Source of the DNA: Pseudarthrobacter siccitolerans
Lineage (GTDB): Bacteria > Actinomycetota > Actinomycetes > Actinomycetales > Micrococcaceae
DNA: 64,000 nt
Direction: 5' to 3'
Assembly (NCBI RefSeq): GCF_001046895.1
Contig: NZ_CAQI01000027.1
Span: forward strand, 114,929-178,928
The position numbers and the translations under genes were made by a program. Shown here in pieces: positions 60,850-64,000 of this stretch. Below the pieces are notes generated by a model. That model made no database searches. It had not been told where the DNA came from and saw only the letters and a list, made by a program, of their open reading frames with translations. The stretch's first letter is position 1. Every line of letters starts with the position of its first letter.

Positions 60850-61268
60850 ATTCACTAATCAATCATTCTACCCCCGGCCAATCATGCAATTTCCCGATGG
60901 CGTCAGATGCATTTTGCATAAGTATCTTGTTAACTCCTCCAAGCCATTTCTTTTAACATTCCTGAAATCTGTGGCACTTACCTTGAAGACGATCGATAAC
61001 CCCCATTGCCGGGCCATAGGCCTTTTGAGGAGGAAGTGGCATATGAACTCTGCATGGCACAGTCCCGCGGTCATAACCCCCGCCTATCCCGTGACATGGA
61101 TTACGTCTTTGTGTGATCAAACTCCCGGTGTCAGACTTTTTCCTACAAGCCCGGCTTCCCGGGCAACGGGATCGACGCCCCAAGGGCCGGTCCCCACCAC
61201 TTCCGCTTCAGGCATCAGGCGCTGCGCCGCGGCACAGCGCTGCGCCAACACCCCAAAGGAGGGCTCAC
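60850..61268. other. Regulatory region between LysR and pxpA genes
   Basis: About 420 bases without a convincing gene. The 60850-60960 part is AT-richer and holds TTCACTAATCAATCATTC and similar short palindrome fragments; the last 10 bases contain the AAAGGAGGG site of pxpA. A LysR box is likely here but cannot be fixed. Confidence 0.4.
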
Positions 61269-62057
61269 ATGGGACCCACAGTTGATCTCGTGGCAGATCT
61301 CGGAGAAGGCTTCGGCGCCTACTCGATGGGCGACGACGCGGCCCTGCTCGAAGTGGTGTCCAGCGCCAACATCGCCTGCGGCTTCCACGCCGGAGACCCG
61401 GACATCATGAACGCCACTGTGGCCGAATGCGTGCGCCGCGGCGTCAGCATCGGCGCCCACCCGAGCTTCCCGGACCTCCGGGGCTTCGGCCGCCGCGCCA
61501 TGGACCTCACCGCGGACGAAGTCCGCAACGACATCCTGTACCAGTTCGGAGCCCTCAGCGCCTTCGCCGCCTACCACGGTGCCGGCGTCGTCCACCTTGC
61601 CCCGCACGGCCGCCTCGGGAATCTCGTGGCAACCCGCCCCGACTATGCAGAAGCCGTGGCTGACGCGGCTGCCCGCATCAACCCGGGCCTCATTGTCCTT
61701 GCCCAGGACGGCGAACTCGCCGACGCCGCCGCAGCCCGCCGGCTCCCCGTGGGCATCGTGGGCATCGCAGACCGCGCCTATGAAGCGGACGGCACCCTGG
61801 TGCCGCGCAGCCGCCCCGGCGCCGTCATCCACGATCCCTCAGCCATCGTTGACCGCACCATCCGCATGGTCTGCGAAGGCGTCATCGAAACCGCCGCCGG
61901 AACAGACCTCCCGATCATTGCCGACACCATCCTGCTGCACGGGGACACCCCGGGCGCCGTCCAACTGGCCCGCCAGGTCCGCGCTGAACTGGAACGCGCC
62001 GGCGTCACCATCGCCCCGCTCGCCCAGGTCCTCGCCGCCAAAGTGAAAGCCGCCTGA
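61269..62057 (+). CDS. pxpA: 5-Oxoprolinase subunit A (LamB/YcsF family)
   Basis: A 262-residue protein of the LamB/YcsF family. Motifs DLVADLGEGFGAYSMGDDAA, NIACGFHAGDPDIMNATVAE, GVSIGAHPSFPDLRGFGRR and TILLHGDTPGAVQLARQVR identify it. With PxpB and PxpC it forms the ATP-dependent bacterial 5-oxoprolinase that opens 5-oxoproline to glutamate. ATG at 61269 has AAAGGAGGG upstream. One base separates its stop from the pxpB start. Confidence 0.92.
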   Translation: MGPTVDLVADLGEGFGAYSMGDDAALLEVVSSANIACGFHAGDPDIMNATVAECVRRGVSIGAHPSFPDLRGFGRRAMDLTADEVRNDILYQFGALSAFAAYHGAGVVHLAPHGRLGNLVATRPDYAEAVADAAARINPGLIVLAQDGELADAAAARRLPVGIVGIADRAYEADGTLVPRSRPGAVIHDPSAIVDRTIRMVCEGVIETAAGTDLPIIADTILLHGDTPGAVQLARQVRAELERAGVTIAPLAQVLAAKVKAA

Positions 62058-62058
62058 C

Positions 62059-62790
62059 ATGCCCGCCACTCCAACTCCAACACAGCCTCCGGTGGAGGTG
62101 TTCGAATCCGGGGACGCCGCACTGCGCGTCGTCGCGTCCTCCCCGGACCGGGAAGCCAACTGGGCTACCGTCCACGCCCTCGCCGGGTGGCTGGACGCGG
62201 CCGGTGCCGACGGCGTTCACGGTGCAGTGCCCACCTACGACTCCCTGCTCGTGGAATTCGATCCCGGCGTCACCTCAGCCCGCCAGGTCTGGGCCTTTGT
62301 GATGCTCGGACTGCGCCAGCTCGAATTCACCGGTGCCCCGGCGCGTGCGCCCCGGGAATTCCAAGTCCCGGTGGTGTACGGCGGCGACTACGGCCCGGAC
62401 CTGGAGCGCGTTGCCGAACAGCAGCGGCTCTCCGTCGAGGACATCATCGGGCTTCACACCACCAAGTCCTACGTGATCCGCTGCCTCGGCGCCCCGGCCG
62501 GCTCGCCCATGATGGACGGTCCCGATTTTCCCTTCCCCGTGCCCCGCCTGAAGGACCCCCGGTTGTCCGTGCCCGCAGGCGCCGTCTCGGTAGCCGGCCG
62601 GCAGGCAGTCATTGCCCCGGCCGCAGCCCCGGGCGGCTGGTGCGTTATCGGCCAGACTCCGCTCACCGTCCTCGACGTAACCGCAGAACCGCTGGTGCCC
62701 TACGTCCCCGGCGACACCCTGCGCTTCCACCGGATCCAGGCCGAAGAGTTCGCGTTGTACGCCGGCAGGAAACTGGAGGCAGCACCATGA
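62059..62790 (+). CDS. pxpB: 5-Oxoprolinase subunit B (KipI-like)
   Basis: This 243-residue subunit resembles KipI/allophanate hydrolase subunit 1. The motifs YDSLLVEFDPGVTSARQV, FQVPVVYGGDYGPDLERVAE and GAVSVAGRQAVIAPAAAPGG fit, as does the WCVIGQTPLTVLDVTAEP segment. It is one of the two ATP-handling parts of the 5-oxoprolinase. Its stop overlaps pxpC by four bases (ATGA), so they are coupled. Confidence 0.9.
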   Translation: MPATPTPTQPPVEVFESGDAALRVVASSPDREANWATVHALAGWLDAAGADGVHGAVPTYDSLLVEFDPGVTSARQVWAFVMLGLRQLEFTGAPARAPREFQVPVVYGGDYGPDLERVAEQQRLSVEDIIGLHTTKSYVIRCLGAPAGSPMMDGPDFPFPVPRLKDPRLSVPAGAVSVAGRQAVIAPAAAPGGWCVIGQTPLTVLDVTAEPLVPYVPGDTLRFHRIQAEEFALYAGRKLEAAP

Positions 62791-63842
62791 GCCTGGTCAT
62801 CCAGCAGCCTGGCAACTCCGTGGTCACGGACCTGGGACGCTTCCGCGGACCCCGCTTCGGGCTGCCGGTGAACGGCGCCCTGGACCAGTTCTCGGCCCGC
62901 GCAGCCAACATCCTTGCCGGCAACGCGGACAACGCCCCGCTGCTGGAAATCACCGCGCTGGACTTCCGCATGCGGGCCACCACGGACCTCCTAATCGCCG
63001 TCACCGGCGCGCCCCTGCACCTCTCGGTGGGCGGGCGCGAGTGCCAGCAGTGGGAGCCGGTGTCCGTGCGGGTGGGGGAGACAGTGGCGATCCGAAGGAT
63101 CGACGGCGGCCTCCGCGCCTACATCGCCGTCCACGGCTCAGTGGAGGCGCCCGTCCTGCTGGGCAGCTGCGCGCCGGACACCGTCGTCGGCTTTGGCCTG
63201 AGGCTCACGGAAGGCACGGAACTGAAGACTTTCCGCAGCGTCCCGCCCATCCGCCAGCCATACTTCGACCTTCCCCTCTTCCGCCTGGGGCTCACCCGGC
63301 CCGAGTTCACCAGCACAGCCGTGGTGGAAGTAACGGACGGACCCGATGTGGACGAATTCGGCGACACTGCGGAGCTGCTTTACAACACCGACTACACCGT
63401 CAGCGCCCGGAGCAACCACATCGGCCTGCGGCTGGGCGGGGCACTTCCCGAACGCCAGTCCACGGCCGAGGTACTGTCCCGCGGCGTCCCGGTGGGCGCC
63501 ATCGAGGTGCCCTCCCGTGAGGAGCTCCTGGTGCTGCACCGGGGGCGCGGGGTCACCGCCGGCTACCCCGTCCTGGCAGTGGTCACCAGCCGCTCGCTGG
63601 ACGTCCTTGCCCAGGCCCGCCCCGGCCACAAGATCACCTTCCGCAAAACTTCCGTCCCCGAAGCGACAGCGAAGCACCGCGCAGCGCTGCGGGAACTGGA
63701 AACACTCCGCTCCACCATCAGTACCGTCTTCGCCCTCCTGGGCGTCGGCAACCAACCAGGCAACCACTACGGCAGCCAACCAAGCAACCACTACGGCAAC
63801 CAACCAGGCTGGCCCCGGCTCGCGCCGGCAGCAGGAAGCTAA
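62787..63842 (+). CDS. pxpC: 5-Oxoprolinase subunit C (KipA-like), with repeat tail
   Basis: This 351-residue subunit is the KipA/allophanate hydrolase subunit 2 type. The N-terminal GRFRGPRFGLPVNGALDQFS and the segments RSNHIGLRLGGALPE and SRGVPVGAIEVPSREELLVL identify it. The last 30 residues are unusual: a Gly/Asn/Gln/Pro/His-rich repeat (GNQPGNHYGSQPSNHYGNQP) encoded by a 24-base DNA repeat. Most family members end before this, so the tail is likely non-essential or disordered. A transporter gene follows. Confidence 0.9.
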   Translation: MSLVIQQPGNSVVTDLGRFRGPRFGLPVNGALDQFSARAANILAGNADNAPLLEITALDFRMRATTDLLIAVTGAPLHLSVGGRECQQWEPVSVRVGETVAIRRIDGGLRAYIAVHGSVEAPVLLGSCAPDTVVGFGLRLTEGTELKTFRSVPPIRQPYFDLPLFRLGLTRPEFTSTAVVEVTDGPDVDEFGDTAELLYNTDYTVSARSNHIGLRLGGALPERQSTAEVLSRGVPVGAIEVPSREELLVLHRGRGVTAGYPVLAVVTSRSLDVLAQARPGHKITFRKTSVPEATAKHRAALRELETLRSTISTVFALLGVGNQPGNHYGSQPSNHYGNQPGWPRLAPAAGS

Positions 63843-63898
63843 ACACCCTCGCCCCAGCGTCAAACCCTTGTTACCATCCCCTTTAAGTAAGGAAAGCC

Positions 63899-64000
63899 AT
63901 GTCCACCTCTACGCATGCGGCCCAGCCGCACCAAGAGCGGCTCAGCAGCAAGCAGACCCGCAAGGTCGTCACGGCCGGCTGCGTCGGCATCTTTGTGGAA
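63899..64000 (+). CDS. Transporter start (MFS, probably MHS family), cut by window edge
   Basis: The ATG at 63899 has AAGGAAAG upstream and opens MSTSTHAAQPHQERLSSKQT, followed by RKVVTAGCVGIFVE at the edge. The cytoplasmic tail and the G.FVE motif before the first membrane segment resemble metabolite:H+ symporters. Position behind pxpC suggests that it imports 5-oxoproline, which is inference. Confidence 0.55.
   Translation, partial: MSTSTHAAQPHQERLSSKQTRKVVTAGCVGIFVE

Noticed and set aside
62187..62786. N-terminal extension of the PxpC frame over the whole pxpB gene
   Set aside because: It overlaps a clear coding gene and the PxpC start at 62787 begins at the conserved N-terminal segment with ATGA coupling.

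Overview
The window is a GC-rich chromosome segment from an actinobacterium, most likely a soil member of the Micrococcaceae (Arthrobacter/Pseudarthrobacter type). This is inferred from strong G/C third-position bias, frequent GTG starts, the gene families present (DUF222-HNH nuclease, antiporter with UBP zinc finger, 5-oxoprolinase genes, one-polypeptide ECF transporter) and plant-polymer catabolism. No rRNA, tRNA or CRISPR array was found.

Layout. 1-1.5 kb: end of a sugar ABC ATPase gene, a hairpin, and a PfkB sugar kinase. 1.6-5 kb: a single-chain ECF vitamin transporter with a coupled lipoprotein. 5-7.3 kb: acetyltransferase, SRPBCC protein, aldo/keto reductase. 7.4-13.4 kb: an arabinoside operon (LacI regulator, ABC uptake genes without an ATPase, GH51 arabinofuranosidase) with a readable promoter and operators. 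13.5-24 kb: a soluble response-regulator/histidine-kinase hybrid, coupled pectin-degradation genes (PL1 lyase, SGNH-pectinesterase fusion), two secreted phosphoesterase-like proteins, phospholipase D, a NYN-domain protein and a flavodoxin-like protein. 24-34.5 kb: an accessory stretch of small or unrecognised proteins, an IS110-family transposase, two frameshifted genes and one gene remnant. 34.6-47 kb: a CPA1 antiporter, then a serine/glycine one-carbon cluster: glycine riboswitch, gcvP, gcvT, gcvH, glyA, an L-serine dehydratase, lipA and a MetF-like reductase. 47.3-53.4 kb: a five-gene leftward catabolic operon led by an RpiR regulator (oxidoreductase, aldehyde dehydrogenase, M20 amidohydrolase, DUF3100 membrane protein). 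53.5-64 kb: GPP34, universal stress protein, aminotransferase plus RraA-type aldolase, DUF222-HNH nuclease, LysR regulator, and the 5-oxoprolinase genes pxpABC followed by the start of a transporter.

Metabolic logic. GcvPTH with LipA cleaves glycine to CO2, ammonia and methylene-THF. GlyA interconverts serine and glycine, serine dehydratase drains serine to pyruvate, and the MetF-like protein could send one-carbon units to methyl-THF. LipA supplies the lipoyl group of GcvH, and the riboswitch lets glycine control its own breakdown.

Two dispersed hairpin families stand out. Family A (12 copies, stem based on CGGACGACGGCGGG) lies mostly just after genes. Family B (3 copies, stem based on GAGTTTTTGTCCAGATATGC) also sits at gene ends. 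A 32-bp-period repeat lies between gcvT and gcvH, and a 15-bp tandem repeat lies upstream of the LysR gene.
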